Below the pieces are notes generated by a model that had not been told where the DNA came from, did no database searches, and saw only the letters and a program-made list of their open reading frames with translations. The position numbers and the translations under genes are program-made. From Chloroflexota bacterium (GTDB lineage Bacteria > Chloroflexota > Anaerolineae > VGOG01), in the NCBI GenBank assembly GCA_016875995.1, contig VGOG01000004.1:1-46708 (forward strand): a stretch of 46,708 nt of DNA, in the 5' to 3' direction. Of this stretch, positions 18,504-26,848 are shown in pieces; position 1 is the first letter of the stretch; every line of letters begins with the position of its first letter.

Positions 18504-20393
18504 CTACACCTCTCGGAACTCACCCTCCACAGTCTCTCCACCCTCAGGGGGCTTTTTCTCCTCGCCCGGCGGAGGCGGGGTGGGGCCGGCTTGCTCGTAC
18601 ATGCTGGCGCCGATTTGTTGCACGGCCATGCCCAGCTCCTGCGTCCTGCGGCGAATCTCGTTTACGTCCTTGCCCTGCAAGGCAGTGCGCAGGGCGGACA
18701 CCTTGCTCTCCACGTCACTTCTCACCTGACCTGGCACCTTCTCGCCCTGCTCGCGCAAAGTCTTCTCCGCCACGTAGATGGCCGAGTCGGCGGCGTTGCG
18801 GGCCTCGGCTTCTTCCTTGCGCTTTTTATCCTCAGCGGCGAACCGCTCGGCGTCCTTGATCATCTGCTGCACTTCTTCTTTGGAGAGGCCGCTGGAGGCA
18901 GTGATGGTAATGTGCTGCTCGCGTCCCGTGGCCTTGTCCTCGGCCGATACGTCGAGGATGCCGTCGGCGTCAATATCGAAGGTGACTTCGATCTGGGGGA
19001 TGCCCCGCGGGGCTGGCGGGATGCCGTCCAGGATAAAGCGCCCCAGGGTTTTGTTGTCGGCGGCCATGGGCCGTTCGCCCTGCACCACGTGGATCTCCAC
19101 GCTCGTCTGGCCGTCGGATGCGGTGGAAAAGGTCTGGCCCTTGCGGGTGGGGATGGTGGTGTTGCGCTCGATGACGGCAGTGGCCACGCCGCCCAGGGTC
19201 TCAATGGAGAGGGTCAGGGGGGTCACGTCCAACAGCAGCACGTCCCTGACCTCGCCGGCCAGGACGCCGGCCTGGATGGCCGCCCCAACCCCCACCACCT
19301 CGTCGGGATTGACCCCCTTGTGGGGCTCCTTGCCGAAGATCCTCCTCACTGCCTCCTGAACGGCGGGCGTCCTGGTCTGCCCGCCCACCAGGACCACCTC
19401 GTCTATGTCTTCGGGGGAGAGCTTGGCGTCGGCCAGGGCCTGCCGACAGGGACCGATGGAGCGCTCGATCAGATCCTCCACCAACTGCTCCAGCCTGGCC
19501 CGTGTCAGCTTCATGGTCAGGTGCTTGGGCCCTGAGGCATCAGCGGTGATGAAGGGGAGGTTGATTTCCGTCTCCATCACCGTGGAGAGCTCGATCTTGG
19601 CCCTCTCTGCTGCTTCCTTGAGACGTTGCAGGGCCATTCTATCCTGGCGAAGGTCAATGCCTTGATCTCTCTTGTACTCGTCACAGATCCAATCAATGAT
19701 CCGCTGGTCAAAGTCGTCGCCGCCCAGGAAGGTGTCGCCGCTGGTGGACTTGACCTCGAACACCCCCTCGCCCACGTCCAGGATAGAGATGTCGAAGGTG
19801 CCCCCGCCCAGGTCGTAGACGGCGATGGTCTCGTCAATCTTCTTGTCCATGCCGTAGGCCAGGGACGAGGCGGTGGGCTCGTTGATGATGCGCAGCACCT
19901 CCAGCCCGGCGATTCGGCCGGCGTCTTTGGTGGCCTGGCGCTGAGAGTCGTTGAAATAGGCGGGCACGGTGATCACCGCCTGGGTGATGGGCTCGCCCAG
20001 ATAAGCCTCGGCGTCGGTCTTGATCTTCTGCAGGATCATGGCCGAGATCTCCGGCGGCGAGTACTCCTTGCCTCCCATTTCGACCCAGGCATCGCCATTG
20101 GGTTTCTCGATGATCTTATAGGGCAACACCTTCCTGGCTCGCTGCACCTCAGGATCGTTGAACTTGCGACCCATGAGGCGCTTGACCGAGAAGATGGTGT
20201 TATCGGGATTGGTGACAGCCTGGCGTCGGGCCACCGTCCCCACCATCCGTTCCCCCGTCTTGGGGTTCACGGCCACCACCGAGGGGAAGAGCCGTCCTCC
20301 CTCCGCGCTGGGGATCACCACCGGCTCGCCCGCCTGCATCACCGCCGCGCAGCAGAAAGTAGTTCCTAAATCAATGCCGATTATCTTAGCCAT
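18504..20393 (-). CDS. dnaK: Chaperone DnaK (Hsp70)
   Basis: Hsp70 ATPase chaperone of 629 residues. [12 protein letters not shown] opens the nucleotide-binding domain, with [24 protein letters not shown] and the substrate-binding part [17 protein letters not shown] in the usual order. The C-terminus is Pro/Glu-rich, ending EGEFREV. After DLGTT the sequence is FCCAAV, where most homologues have NSVVAV or NSAVAV. The ATG at 20393 follows GGGAGGAAC. The frame open further upstream is not dnaK; it contains the overlapping YgiT stub. In most relatives grpE would be the neighbour, but here a restriction-modification pair intervenes. Confidence 0.97.
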   Translation of the reverse strand: MAKIIGIDLGTTFCCAAVMQAGEPVVIPSAEGGRLFPSVVAVNPKTGERMVGTVARRQAVTNPDNTIFSVKRLMGRKFNDPEVQRARKVLPYKIIEKPNGDAWVEMGGKEYSPPEISAMILQKIKTDAEAYLGEPITQAVITVPAYFNDSQRQATKDAGRIAGLEVLRIINEPTASSLAYGMDKKIDETIAVYDLGGGTFDISILDVGEGVFEVKSTSGDTFLGGDDFDQRIIDWICDEYKRDQGIDLRQDRMALQRLKEAAERAKIELSTVMETEINLPFITADASGPKHLTMKLTRARLEQLVEDLIERSIGPCRQALADAKLSPEDIDEVVLVGGQTRTPAVQEAVRRIFGKEPHKGVNPDEVVGVGAAIQAGVLAGEVRDVLLLDVTPLTLSIETLGGVATAVIERNTTIPTRKGQTFSTASDGQTSVEIHVVQGERPMAADNKTLGRFILDGIPPAPRGIPQIEVTFDIDADGILDVSAEDKATGREQHITITASSGLSKEEVQQMIKDAERFAAEDKKRKEEAEARNAADSAIYVAEKTLREQGEKVPGQVRSDVESKVSALRTALQGKDVNEIRRRTQELGMAVQQIGASMYEQAGPTPPPPGEEKKPPEGGETVEGEFREV

Positions 20394-20491
20394 AGTTTGT
20401 CGTTCCTCCCTGTCAAGGTTGAAAGTTTCGATTCTACCTCTTTCTCCACAAGTTCGCCACCACAAACCGGGCACTTTTCAAATGGCAACAT
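20381..20491 (-). CDS. YgiT-type zinc-finger stub overlapping dnaK
   Basis: A 36-residue [23 protein letters not shown] and then an unrelated tail. The first ~22 residues match the start of YgiT-type zinc-finger antitoxins; the second CxxC and the DNA-binding part are missing. An excellent AAGGAG precedes the ATG, and the stop overlaps the dnaK start by 13 nt. It may be a decayed antitoxin or may act as a leader peptide coupling translation to dnaK. Two full YgiT genes lie further upstream (24020 and 25285). Confidence 0.6.
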   Translation of the reverse strand: MLPFEKCPVCGGELVEKEVESKLSTLTGRNDKLWLR

Positions 20492-20606
20492 GGCTATCTC
20501 CTTCGGTTTTACCTCGCTGCAAGCGTCGGGTGAAACCGCTATTTCGCTTAGCTTAGGCGAAGTCGCTTCTCGGCCGGGGATCTGGACATTCCGGGTGGAT
20601 ACTATG

Positions 20607-21470
20607 TCATCTCAGATATCGCTTGATCACCTTGATCTTTCCTTCAATACCCTCGGCCACAATCAGGCTCTTAACGAGCTGATCCCGAGGCATCGAACGA
20701 ATCTCAGCTAGGCGCGCTTCCCAGAAAGCTATTTGCAATTGGGCTTGTTTGCGAAACTCCTCTTCATACTTCTCTTTCGATTGTGTAAGACCTTCTTCCT
20801 GGCCTCCAGACACCCGAACAATTACTCTATCTACTGTTCTCCAATAGGATAAACCGCGTATCTCACTAGGATCTTCGATCTCTTGAACTAGCCTCCACAG
20901 CGGCTGGAGATCTAGCGGTCTACGAGTGCTGACTGCCATGCTCAGTAAGAACTCTATGTGGGCAAACGAGAGAAGGGTAACGTTGTATCGAACTGCCTCA
21001 TCATAAAGCCTGCTGATATCCTTTGGGAACTGCGGATGCGGAGCTACAAGAAATGCATACTCTGCCTCCTGATTTCTACGCCACTTGTCGACAGCCTCAA
21101 TTTTGTAATCCTTAGGATTGAGCGCTGTTCGACTCAGCCGAAAGGCCTTTACATCGCACACCGCCGAGTATCCAAACCCATCTATATAAAGGTCTGCAAC
21201 GTCACTACGGGTGGTATTCACGACCGAGCGAAAGCCAATTGCTTTGAACGACTCTGCAACCAGAATGTCACAGTACTTAGCATAGAGCTTTTCTTCTGAT
21301 GAATCATGGCCGAACATTTCAGGGATGACACCTGCGGAACAAAGCCGTGAACCAATGCCAGACGCATTCCACGGACTCAATTCCGTGTATAATCTATCAA
21401 CCTTCTGAGGAAAAGTTCCGCCAACCTCGCAGACTTTCACGATCAAAGATGAGATATCTTCACCACCCAT
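20607..21470 (-). CDS. HindIII-family type II restriction endonuclease
   Basis: A 287-residue protein. GVIPEMFG...SSEEKLYAK, VADLYIDGFGYSAVCDVKAF and RLSRTALNPKDYK align with the HindIII sequence as I remember it (GILPEAI...EKLFSK, VADAKSFRLSRTAKNQKDFK). The PD-(D/E)xK residues are visible as Asp93, Asp106 and Lys108, plus Glu60. It should cut double-stranded DNA; whether at AAGCTT is not known. Several AAGCTT sites are present in this window, so no avoidance is apparent. The start lies 12 nt after the methylase gene. The G+A-poor, A/T-richer codon use of both genes differs from neighbours, suggesting transfer. Confidence 0.85.
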   Translation of the reverse strand: MGGEDISSLIVKVCEVGGTFPQKVDRLYTELSPWNASGIGSRLCSAGVIPEMFGHDSSEEKLYAKYCDILVAESFKAIGFRSVVNTTRSDVADLYIDGFGYSAVCDVKAFRLSRTALNPKDYKIEAVDKWRRNQEAEYAFLVAPHPQFPKDISRLYDEAVRYNVTLLSFAHIEFLLSMAVSTRRPLDLQPLWRLVQEIEDPSEIRGLSYWRTVDRVIVRVSGGQEEGLTQSKEKYEEEFRKQAQLQIAFWEARLAEIRSMPRDQLVKSLIVAEGIEGKIKVIKRYLR

Positions 21471-21482
21471 AGGAGTATCCTC

Positions 21483-23645
21483 TCAAAGCATGTTCCGCAG
21501 CTTCAAAGTGAATTCAGGAATAACCTCTTGCGTCCGCCGATAGCACTCCTCGACGGTCTCGCGTATCTTTTCGATAGAGTCTATACCGCTATTGTTGCCA
21601 CTTAAAGACCAAGCGACGCGTTGGACAAACATGGCAAGACCAATTTCTGCTGGTGACCAGTCATCTTTTTCGAGGACAGAGCGCAAAGCGAAAAGTCTGC
21701 TCTCCACATCATCAGGCTTTTCAGGTGGAGCTTTTTGTATTGCCTTAACTGCTACGATCACACAGGAGGCATGAACTGCTCCCTTTGCAAGCCCACGTGG
21801 ACGGGCTTTTCGTTCTATGCAGAAGGGCCAGCACGCCACGACTCTAAACCCTGCTCCGAGGACTGCTGAAAAAACGGTAATCCAGCCCTCGAGCGTACTG
21901 TGAGTGAAGATCAAGCTCAGGACTCCACCTGGCTTCAAAACCCGATACCCTTCGGATAAAGCAGCCTTCAAACCATCACGATAAAAAACCATCGCTTTGT
22001 GAGAATTCCCTTGGCGGCGAGCGGAAGCTACAATTTCCTGCTCTGTCGGTGCATTCATCAGAAGAAAATCTTCTGGGAAGATGTCGCGAAGACAAATCCG
22101 TTTCCAAGTATAGATGCAGTCGGAAAGAATCGAATAGTACAGGTTATCGGCATACGGTGGGTCTGTAACAATCGCATCAACTGACGAGTTGGGTAGATCA
22201 AGTTGTGTGGCGCTACCCGACACAACAAGTGGTTCGGATTCAAACCTCGGAATGGCTTCGCACGCTTGTATAATTCTATCCAGCTTGTGCCATAGATTGG
22301 CAGGGCCGTGGCTGAAAGGATCAATTTCTGTGAAAGTCCATTGCATCGGGAGGCCAGGACCGGCAAGAGAACGGCCAACTTGCTCGTTCGTTGGAAGCCA
22401 CACACTAAAAGAGGAGTTCCAGTCTACCAATTGATCGATTAAGCCAGACAAACAAGCGACAATAGGCTTGGCGACATTAGGACTGTGCTCTTGCTCTATC
22501 TTGCGATAAAGCCTGCGCAACCCATGTATAAGCATAAGGAGCACAAGAAGCTGGCGTGGGCTGAAAAGCTCGCTGTGCTTCGTGATGCCGTATACGGTTG
22601 GGTTAGTGATACCAGACCATTGCGGCAACTCGGTAGTGGGAAGATCACCTCCGATCCACGATAGTTCTTGCTCAATAAGGGTATCAAATGATAGTCCATT
22701 TCCCTGATATGAAACATAGATCTTGCCATCCCGACTCGTAATACATCTGGCAACAGGCATTATTGAAAATGATGCCTCATTCCGCCAAACCCTGTCCTGA
22801 ATAGCATGGCCACAGAACGGACATTCCGTGAGCCGTTTTGTTCCTATATCAACGGAGAGATTATCGGAGCTTATTATCCGAGCATGGAATGACATAGTAT
22901 TCTGCTCCGGCTCAAGGACTGCATATGTGTACGAGCCCTTGCGAGATCTAAGAAGAATCAGTTGTTTTACTGGCAGAATAGCTTTACAATCTTTATTCTG
23001 GCAAGCGACAGCACGAACCCAGAAGTAGGCGACGGTTTCGCCTTGATGTTTCCTGAATGGGAATAAGCCCCTTGTATCAGAGCAAAGTTGACTCAGCAAT
23101 TGTAAACCATAGTGTCGAACCATACTGCCAAGATCATCAACATGCTGGCTATAATTGAGCAGGGTCCTTTGCACAAAAACTGCAAGCGGGTTCAATTCTA
23201 TTGAGATCGCCTTGCAACCAAGTCTCGCTGCCTCGAAGGGGATGCTGCCGCCTCCACCAAAAAGATCAAGCACAGTTTGATTCTTTCCAAGAATCGAACG
23301 TGCTGCATTAATCGCGTCTGCAGGATAGGGCTGAAATTGAGCTAGCGCGCTAGAAAGCTCGAAAAGCCTTTGGACATCCTTGCCATCATTGATTCTCGCA
23401 AGTGTCGCAAAAACAAGAGCGCGCATAGAACTGAGTGGTCGTCTAGCCCACCAGACATGCATGCTATGGGGGGTTTGGCCGTGGGAGTATCTCTCTGCCG
23501 TTCCCTGGATGCTTATGTTGCGGGATGGCAATGCGACTTCCATTAAAGATTTCCCGATAACATCCGTCCCCGGCACATCGCTAGTGATTTCATCCAAAAC
23601 GGTTGTGGACAGAGGAAACAGATTCAACTGTTCATACCGTGGCAT
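21483..23645 (-). CDS. DUF1156-family DNA adenine methylase with Zn-ribbon
   Basis: A 720-residue SAM-dependent DNA methyltransferase. The N-terminal DUF1156-like part contains HVWWARRPLSSMRALVFATL. Motif I is VLDLFGGGGSIPFEAARLG, a Zn-ribbon is suggested by CQNKDCKA and CPFCGH, and motif IV is DPPYADNLYY near residue 500, followed by VLKPGGVLSLIF. Motif order FGG then DPPY suggests N6-adenine methylation of class-alpha type. Such proteins occur in phage-defence islands; here the companion is a HindIII-family nuclease, so it probably protects the host site. AGGAA precedes the ATG. Confidence 0.82.
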   Translation of the reverse strand: MPRYEQLNLFPLSTTVLDEITSDVPGTDVIGKSLMEVALPSRNISIQGTAERYSHGQTPHSMHVWWARRPLSSMRALVFATLARINDGKDVQRLFELSSALAQFQPYPADAINAARSILGKNQTVLDLFGGGGSIPFEAARLGCKAISIELNPLAVFVQRTLLNYSQHVDDLGSMVRHYGLQLLSQLCSDTRGLFPFRKHQGETVAYFWVRAVACQNKDCKAILPVKQLILLRSRKGSYTYAVLEPEQNTMSFHARIISSDNLSVDIGTKRLTECPFCGHAIQDRVWRNEASFSIMPVARCITSRDGKIYVSYQGNGLSFDTLIEQELSWIGGDLPTTELPQWSGITNPTVYGITKHSELFSPRQLLVLLMLIHGLRRLYRKIEQEHSPNVAKPIVACLSGLIDQLVDWNSSFSVWLPTNEQVGRSLAGPGLPMQWTFTEIDPFSHGPANLWHKLDRIIQACEAIPRFESEPLVVSGSATQLDLPNSSVDAIVTDPPYADNLYYSILSDCIYTWKRICLRDIFPEDFLLMNAPTEQEIVASARRQGNSHKAMVFYRDGLKAALSEGYRVLKPGGVLSLIFTHSTLEGWITVFSAVLGAGFRVVACWPFCIERKARPRGLAKGAVHASCVIVAVKAIQKAPPEKPDDVESRLFALRSVLEKDDWSPAEIGLAMFVQRVAWSLSGNNSGIDSIEKIRETVEECYRRTQEVIPEFTLKLRNML

Positions 23646-23671
23646 TTATACAATCGTTCCTTTTCTTTCGG

Positions 23672-23860
23672 CGATTTCGGCTAACACTCTCCTTGCGCAA
23701 TTCGTCGATGTCAACTTCGTCTACATCAATCAGATTCAGCTTCCGACACCGGTTTCCCCTTGGCCACCCTCACCAGGGCAGGTCGCAAGACGCGGTCGCC
23801 GAGCTTGTAGCCCCTCTGCACCTCGCCAATGACCTGCCCCTCCTCGTGCTCTGCCTCTCC
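23672..23860. repeat. Direct repeat A: duplicated grpE 3' region
   Basis: This ~190-bp stretch aligns along its length with 24579-24769 in the same orientation, at roughly 80% identity by eye. The match covers the last ~45 codons of grpE plus ~55 bp beyond its stop. It flanks, with copy B, a DUF4258/YgiT pair. Confidence 0.8.
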
Positions 23861-23862
23861 AC
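23726..23862 (-). pseudogene. 3' fragment of a second grpE
   Basis: One minus-strand frame reads EGQVIGEVQRGYKLGDRV, then LRPALVRVAKGKPVSEAES and a stop (23726-23728). This matches the end of intact grpE (EGQVIGEVQKGYQLSDRVLRPALVRVAKGK). No start or upstream grpE sequence is present. Divergence from the intact gene shows that it is old, or came from a different donor. Confidence 0.82.
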
Positions 23863-24019
23863 ATGGTCCGCTGACTGGCTTGCTCGCTGAGAAGTTCCCC
23901 TCCACTTACCCTCATCTTCCCTGGCAAAGAAGGTGGCAATTTGGGGCCAAGCTCGGCCACGGCGTGTTAGCCGAAGTCGAGCCGGTTTTGCCATTGGTTC
24001 GACAGGCTCACCACAGGCA

Positions 24020-24265
24020 TCAGGCGATAGCCATATCAAATTCCGCGAGAGGAAAGGAGATAACCCTCTGAATTCGTTCGCGTTGTCGGGCAATCTCCTC
24101 AAGATGTTTATAGACCGGTGCGTCAAAATACTGCTCGCCGCACTTGTTGCACACCCAAGCAGGCACGTTTTCGACGTAAATCGTCTGTCCTTTATAGCGA
24201 AACCGTGCCAAAACGCGCTGTGGCTTCATTTCTCCTTCGCAGAACTCGCATTGATCACCTTTCAT
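24020..24265 (-). CDS. YgiT-type zinc-finger antitoxin
   Basis: An 81-residue protein with two zinc-knuckle pairs: CEFCEG near residue 6 and CNKCGEQY near residue 36, separated by the strand segment KGQTIYVENVPAWV. This is the MqsA/YgiT N-terminal type, followed by a short helical tail. The ATG at 24265 follows GGAGAGGTG. It lies 16 nt after the DUF4258 gene, so together they form a complete toxin-antitoxin pair. It likely neutralises the toxin and may bind DNA, though no helix-turn-helix is visible. Confidence 0.83.
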   Translation of the reverse strand: MKGDQCEFCEGEMKPQRVLARFRYKGQTIYVENVPAWVCNKCGEQYFDAPVYKHLEEIARQRERIQRVISFPLAEFDMAIA

Positions 24266-24281
24266 TGTATCCACCTCTCCA

Positions 24282-24560
24282 TTACTCTTCCTCGACATAG
24301 GCCGTGATGATTAGCAATACGCCTGACAACAAAAAGCGACACACGACATACGCACGGCGGTAGTCAATGGTATCGCCGAACACTTCGTACCGGGTACCCC
24401 GTGGGTCGTGGGTGAACTTGCGCGTGATTTCGCCTGTGAGGATGATGTTCTCAATATCAGCCGCCACCAGAAAGTCATCGGCCATTTCGTCATTAGCGTG
24501 TAAGCTAATACGGTACCTTTGCTCACGGATGGCTTGTCGCATACGTCGCAACTCGCCCAT
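24282..24560 (-). CDS. DUF4258 toxin-like protein
   Basis: A 92-residue protein with RYRISLHANDEMADD near residues 16-30, then DIENIILTGEITRKFTHDPR and RRAYVVCRFL...IITAYVEEE. This is the DUF4258 pattern, an MqsR/RelE-like RNase fold with a conserved His in LHA. Its companion YgiT gene follows at once. It lies just after grpE, in the operon. The copy appears intact, in contrast to the fragment at 25545. Confidence 0.8.
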   Translation of the reverse strand: MGELRRMRQAIREQRYRISLHANDEMADDFLVAADIENIILTGEITRKFTHDPRGTRYEVFGDTIDYRRAYVVCRFLLSGVLLIITAYVEEE

Positions 24561-24578
24561 TTCACTATCCTCAAGGCT

Positions 24579-24769
24579 CGATTGCGGTTAATACTCTCCT
24601 TACGCAACTCGACGATGCCAAATTCATCTACATCAATCAGGGGCAATCTCAGGCAACGATTTCCCCTTCGCCACCCTCACCAGGGCGGGCCGCAAAACGC
24701 GGTCGCTGAGCTGGTAGCCCTTCTGCACCTCGCCGATGACCTGGCCCTCCTGGTACTCTGCGCTCTCCT
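24579..24769. repeat. Direct repeat B: intact grpE 3' region
   Basis: Partner of 23672-23860. It includes the true grpE 3' end and the following ~55 bp, where both copies keep an ORF-like stretch (IDVDE...ELRKES..RNR) overlapping the grpE stop. Confidence 0.8.
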
Positions 24770-25229
24770 CGTAGGTGATGGCCTCGTGCAGCAAGGGGTC
24801 GAAGTTCTCACCCTCTGTCTCGATGAGGGTCAGCCCTTCCGCTTCCAGAATGGCCTGCAGCCGCCGATAGATGAGGGCTACGCCGTCAATCCAGGTCAGG
24901 CCCAGCAAGTTGCGGGGCAGGGTCTGGAAGGCTCGCTCGAAGTCGTCGAAGATGGGTAGCAGCCTGGTAATCAGGGTTGCGTTAGCCAGCTTGAACAGGT
25001 CCTGGCGCTCCTGCTCGTTGCGCTTTTTGTAGTTGGCGAACTCGGCCCGTGCCCTTTGCCAGCCGTCCAGGTACTCAGCCGCCTGGGCTCTGGCCTTCTC
25101 CAACTCCTGACGCAGCGCCTCCAGCTCAGTGACCTCCTCGACTTCGGCAGCTTCTTCGACTTCCTCCGCAACCTCCTCTGTTACAGCAGCCTCTGTAGCA
25201 GCTTCTTCAACTTTTTCTTCCTTTGTCAC
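24633..25229 (-). CDS. grpE: Nucleotide exchange factor GrpE
   Basis: ADP/ATP exchange factor for DnaK, 198 residues. A Glu-rich N-terminus and a long coiled coil (ELEALRQELEKARAQ) precede YLDGWQRARAEFANYKKR. The C-terminal beta domain ends GEVQKGYQLSDRVLRPALVRVAKG. Translation starts at GTG (25229), seven bases after GGGAGGTG; the longer frame upstream overlaps the YgiT gene and has no GrpE character. A second copy of its 3' end lies at 23726. Confidence 0.95.
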   Translation of the reverse strand: MTKEEKVEEAATEAAVTEEVAEEVEEAAEVEEVTELEALRQELEKARAQAAEYLDGWQRARAEFANYKKRNEQERQDLFKLANATLITRLLPIFDDFERAFQTLPRNLLGLTWIDGVALIYRRLQAILEAEGLTLIETEGENFDPLLHEAITYEESAEYQEGQVIGEVQKGYQLSDRVLRPALVRVAKGKSLPEIAPD

Positions 25230-25284
25230 TCTATCACACCTCCCGTGATCGGCGTTACCGAGGTCTCCGCAGTTCGCCCATCCA

Positions 25285-25548
25285 CTAATAAATCCCCACC
25301 GCCTGGGCAGCAGAATATTGGGGCACGGCAATGTATCGCTCTGGACGATGCTGCTGATGCTCAGCCAAGAAGCGATCGAGTTTTTCGGAAATCTCAGCGG
25401 AGATGTAAGCCTCGCCGCACTGCTGGCACACATCAGCCGATACATCCTTAATAATGAGTAATTCCTCACCACGCCAGATTTCCAGGGTAGTCTTGCCGGG
25501 CCTTAACTCGCCTCCGCACAGGTCGCACCAATCTGTTATATCGTTCAT
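25285..25548 (-). CDS. YgiT-type zinc-finger antitoxin (partner broken)
   Basis: An 87-residue protein with CDLCGGEL near residue 8, CQQCGEAY near residue 41 and a strand part ELLIIKDVSADV between, as in YgiT-type antitoxins. Its ATG overlaps the TGA of the DUF4258 fragment (ATGA), the normal coupling of such pairs. The toxin is truncated, so this is probably an orphan antitoxin. It lies between hrcA and grpE. Confidence 0.83.
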   Translation of the reverse strand: MNDITDWCDLCGGELRPGKTTLEIWRGEELLIIKDVSADVCQQCGEAYISAEISEKLDRFLAEHQQHRPERYIAVPQYSAAQAVGIY

Positions 25549-25730
25549 CTCCTTACCTTTCTGGTTTTGTAGTCGCTTTCCCATAAAGCGTCCGCCGGTT
25601 CATACAATGTCACGATACGCAACGCCGGTTCAATATTTCCTCTTGAACAAACAATGTGTAGCGGATCACCCGAAGTCAACCACCCTAGTACCAAACAGGA
25701 TGGGTATGGCTGGTCATGTTGGTGGTTATT
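25545..25730 (-). pseudogene. C-terminal fragment of a DUF4258 toxin
   Basis: One frame reads HDQPYPSCLVLGWLTSGDPL, then HIVCSRGNIEPALRIVTLYE and ends WESDYKTRKVRR with a stop overlapping the YgiT ATG. This is the second half of DUF4258. No ATG, GTG or TTG precedes the conserved part in frame, and the frame runs back into the hrcA 3' end, so the N-terminal half with the catalytic His was deleted. The toxin is presumably dead. Confidence 0.8.
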
Positions 25731-25758
25731 CGAGCAGGAGCGGACTGCGTCTAGCTGA

Positions 25759-26793
25759 TCAGTATCCGTACAGCTCGTGTATCAGCTCGCTCATCAGGTT
25801 GGCCACGTAACGGACGGCGGAGATGGCTCGCCCGTAGGGCATGCGTCGGGGGCCCAAAACCCCCAGATTTCCCGTGGCGTGCCTTCTCACACCATAGCGG
25901 GACAGCACCAGGCTGCAGTCGCTCAACTCCTCCCAGGGCCCCTCCCCCCCGATGATGACCTGCACGCCACCCGCTGCCGGGGCCAGAACATCAACCAGAA
26001 TGGTCTCTAGAAAACTGCTCTCCTCTAAAAGCTCGAACACCTGGCGAGCGCTTTGGCCCTCAGCGAACTCAGGCTGTTGTAAGATGTTGATCAGACCGTT
26101 ACGGTAGACCTCACTGCGAGCAGGCTCACCCGATCGCCCCATTATTTCCGCCACAAGCTCTCCCACCTGAGCCTCCAAAGCAGACAGACGCATCAGTTGG
26201 GCCGTGACCTCATCGGCGGTTAAGCCATCGAAATGCTCGTTCAGGTGAGTGGCCATGCGGCTCAACTCCTCTTGAGATAAGGGCCGAGTCAAAGTCAGAA
26301 CTCTCTGCTTGACTGTCCCCCCTTGCAGGACCAGCACCGCCAGGGCCAACGAATCGCGGATGGAGATCAGCTCCAGGTGTTTGAAAAGGCACTGAGTGAT
26401 GGCAGATGGGGCCGTGATCCACGCCGCGCTCTGTGCGGCCTGGGCCAGGACTGACGCCGAGAGCTTCAGCCATTGGTCCATCTCAGGGCGCGCCTGGTGA
26501 AATTGATGGCGAATCATGCGCCGCTCAGCCAGGGGCAACTCCGTCTCTCCCAGGAGGCGTTCGACGAAATAGCGATAGCCCTGGTCCGTGGGGACACGCC
26601 CGGCCGAGGTGTGAGGGTGGGTCAAATACCCAAGCTCTTCCAGGCGGGCCATCTCGTTGCGTACCGTGGCCGAGCTGATGCCCAGGCCATAAGCCTCGAC
26701 GATGACCTTCGAACTGACTGGTGTGGCCGTAGCTATATATTCCCGTATCACCAGGCCCAGTATGGCCTGCTGCCTTGCTGTCAAGTCTCTCAT
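25759..26793 (-). CDS. hrcA: Heat-inducible transcription repressor HrcA
   Basis: Repressor that binds CIRCE operators and is kept active by GroEL. The 344-residue product starts MRDLTARQQAILGLVIREYI; a winged helix follows with SSATVRNEMARLEELGYL and HPHTSAGRVPTDQGYRYFV. The C-terminal effector part includes VIIGGEGPWEELSDCSLVLS and GVLGPRRMPYGRAISAVRYV. The ATG at 26793 is chosen because the frame upstream passes through the CIRCE and promoter. It is autoregulated by the operator 24 nt upstream and leads the heat-shock operon. Confidence 0.96.
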   Translation of the reverse strand: MRDLTARQQAILGLVIREYIATATPVSSKVIVEAYGLGISSATVRNEMARLEELGYLTHPHTSAGRVPTDQGYRYFVERLLGETELPLAERRMIRHQFHQARPEMDQWLKLSASVLAQAAQSAAWITAPSAITQCLFKHLELISIRDSLALAVLVLQGGTVKQRVLTLTRPLSQEELSRMATHLNEHFDGLTADEVTAQLMRLSALEAQVGELVAEIMGRSGEPARSEVYRNGLINILQQPEFAEGQSARQVFELLEESSFLETILVDVLAPAAGGVQVIIGGEGPWEELSDCSLVLSRYGVRRHATGNLGVLGPRRMPYGRAISAVRYVANLMSELIHELYGY

Positions 26794-26816
26794 GACACAT
26801 CTCGACAGGGGGAGTT

Positions 26817-26843
26817 TTAGCACTCTAATATCGAGAGTGCTAA
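26817..26843 (-). promoter_or_regulatory. CIRCE operator of hrcA
   Basis: Perfect TTAGCACTC-N9-GAGTGCTAA (26817-26825 and 26835-26843). It overlaps the start of the transcript from the promoter at 26849-26877. HrcA bound here would block the whole string. No other CIRCE was seen in the window. Confidence 0.98.
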
Positions 26844-26848
26844 AAGAA

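Noticed and set aside
20607-21470. AAGCTT avoidance as support for HindIII specificity
   Set aside because: Several AAGCTT sites are visible in the window (for example near 1986, 14948, 27388, 39757), about what chance predicts, so no inference on the recognition site can be made.
23736-24126. Two minus-strand frames between the YgiT gene and the grpE fragment
   Set aside because: One contains AWPQIATFFAREDEGKW, which looks faintly protein-like, but there is no ribosome binding site or recognisable family, and it overlaps the grpE fragment in another frame.
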